Notes under the pieces: model-generated
Database searches by the model: none
What the model was told of the DNA's origin: nothing
The model's input: only the letters and a program-made list of their open reading frames with translations
Part shown: positions 4,869 through 5,456 of the stretch, in pieces
How the letters are laid out: every line of letters starts with the position of its first letter
How positions within the stretch are numbered: position 1 is the stretch's first letter
Made by a program: the position numbers and the translations under genes
Source of the DNA: Methylotenera sp.
GTDB lineage: Bacteria; Pseudomonadota; Gammaproteobacteria; Burkholderiales; Methylophilaceae
DNA length: 5,456 nucleotides
Reading direction: 5' to 3'
Assembly (NCBI GenBank): GCA_013816325.1
Contig: JACDEP010000145.1
Coordinates: 1-5,456, forward strand

Positions 4869-5456
4869 TTATTTTGAATGAATACATCGCTGCAAAAAGC
4901 TGTTAGCTTTTCCAGAACCAGCTGTACGGCATGATTAGCCGCTATCACCCCACCATAAGGGTCATCACTGTTCGCAATGGCAGTTTCATCAAATTCACGC
5001 ATTGCTATTACTTTTCGAGTTGCGTTATCCACCATGTAAACACGAAGCGTGAATCGTACTTTACTTGGTTGGCTATCAAACTCTTGCTGTAATCGGACTA
5101 CCTCACTATCAAGTCTAAAGTCTCCAGATACATTTGCAGGGGAGAGTACGACAGCGTTAAAGGCATTACTACCTTCAATAGCAGTCATTATTAGCGGCGC
5201 CAACATATGCGCTGGTGCATTTACCCATTCACTGTGTGCAAAATATTCAAGCTTGTGGGCTTGGCGCATGTAAATCATATGCCGAGTGTCAAATCCCGCT
5301 GACGCCCGCGGTGTAGTGATGATGATGGTCGGCTTAACTGTGGTTAATGTGATTGATGTGGATGGAGGAGTCCGAGATTTAGTGGGTATGCCATCTAGTG
5401 AGTAGTAAGAGGGTTGTGGCGCTGGCGCAGGTAGTAATGCGGAACAACTGCTGGCT
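4865..5456 (-). CDS. ABC-type transport auxiliary lipoprotein (PqiC-like), 5'-truncated by the window
   Basis: The frame stays open to the right edge, giving 196 residues; probably only a start codon and most of a signal peptide (10-20 residues) are missing. The visible N-terminus has ASSC, a plausible lipobox cysteine at residue 4 of the visible part, followed by a proline/alanine linker and YYSLDG. The domain then shows the ABC_trans_aux (PF03886-type) pattern: ITTPRASAGFDTRHMIYMRQ, then KLEYFAHSEWVNAPAHMLAPL, a strand region VRLQQEFDSQPSKVRFTLRVY, and a C-terminal helix AANHAVQLVLEKLTAF. Such outer-membrane lipoproteins work with MlaE/MlaF/MlaD-type (Mce) or PqiAB lipid transporters between the two membranes. 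By analogy the transporter genes should lie just upstream, beyond the right edge. Met codons such as that at 5278 are internal. The VF530 gene overlaps its stop by 4 nt. Confidence 0.85.
   Translation of the reverse strand, partial: ASSCSALLPAPAPQPSYYSLDGIPTKSRTPPSTSITLTTVKPTIIITTPRASAGFDTRHMIYMRQAHKLEYFAHSEWVNAPAHMLAPLIMTAIEGSNAFNAVVLSPANVSGDFRLDSEVVRLQQEFDSQPSKVRFTLRVYMVDNATRKVIAMREFDETAIANSDDPYGGVIAANHAVQLVLEKLTAFCSDVFIQNK

Noticed and set aside
5049..5273. Plus-strand 74-codon frame opposite the lipoprotein gene
   Set aside because: It is antisense to a recognisable ABC_trans_aux domain and its product resembles no family I know.
1..5456. CRISPR array, insertion sequence, tRNA/rRNA, toxin-antitoxin or phage genes
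   Set aside because: Looked for repeat-spacer patterns, terminal repeats, transposase motifs and tRNA-like folds by eye; nothing found.

Overview
The window looks like a chromosomal segment of a low-to-moderate GC aerobic betaproteobacterium. The proteins and gene order resemble Methylophilaceae-type methylotrophs (Methylotenera/Methylophilus) most closely. That placement is recognition from memory, not a search, and other Nitrosomonadales remain possible. Every confidently recognised gene is a known family, and I see no defence, mobile, CRISPR or other clearly novel system.

Layout. (1) 2-487 (+) is the 3' part of the gene for subunit III of an aa3-type cytochrome c oxidase, closed by a strong hairpin terminator (499-530). 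(2) 544-744 (-) is a small two-helix membrane protein of the DUF2909 'twin transmembrane' family, placed in reverse inside the oxidase cluster; the same hairpin can terminate it from the other side. (3) 789-4180 (+) is an oxidase-assembly run: SURF1, a membrane-anchored SCO-like thioredoxin-fold protein, heme A synthase (ctaA) and heme O synthase (ctaB). (4) 4181-4490 holds no recognisable gene; it contains a weak terminator candidate, short direct repeats and two adjacent palindromes. (5) 4491-4601 (+) is a 36-residue lysine-rich protein with a very good ribosome binding site. (6) 4617-4868 (-) is a VF530-family DNA-binding protein whose start overlaps by 4 nt the end of (7) 4865-5456 (-), an ABC-transport auxiliary lipoprotein (PqiC-like) that runs off the right edge.

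How they work together. CtaB farnesylates heme b to heme o, CtaA oxidises heme o to heme a, SURF1 helps deliver heme a to subunit I, and the SCO-like protein probably serves copper or thiol handling during oxidase assembly. The minus-strand pair on the right is a separate unit, probably the tail of an Mce/Mla-type lipid-transport operon.

Points most worth a second look: the divergent DUF2909/SURF1 junction, with a candidate sigma-70 promoter overlapping the SURF1 start; the SCO-like protein, which keeps CxxxC but lacks the usual histidine; the tiny lysine-rich gene with paired palindromes in its leader; and the VF530 gene coupled to a transport lipoprotein.
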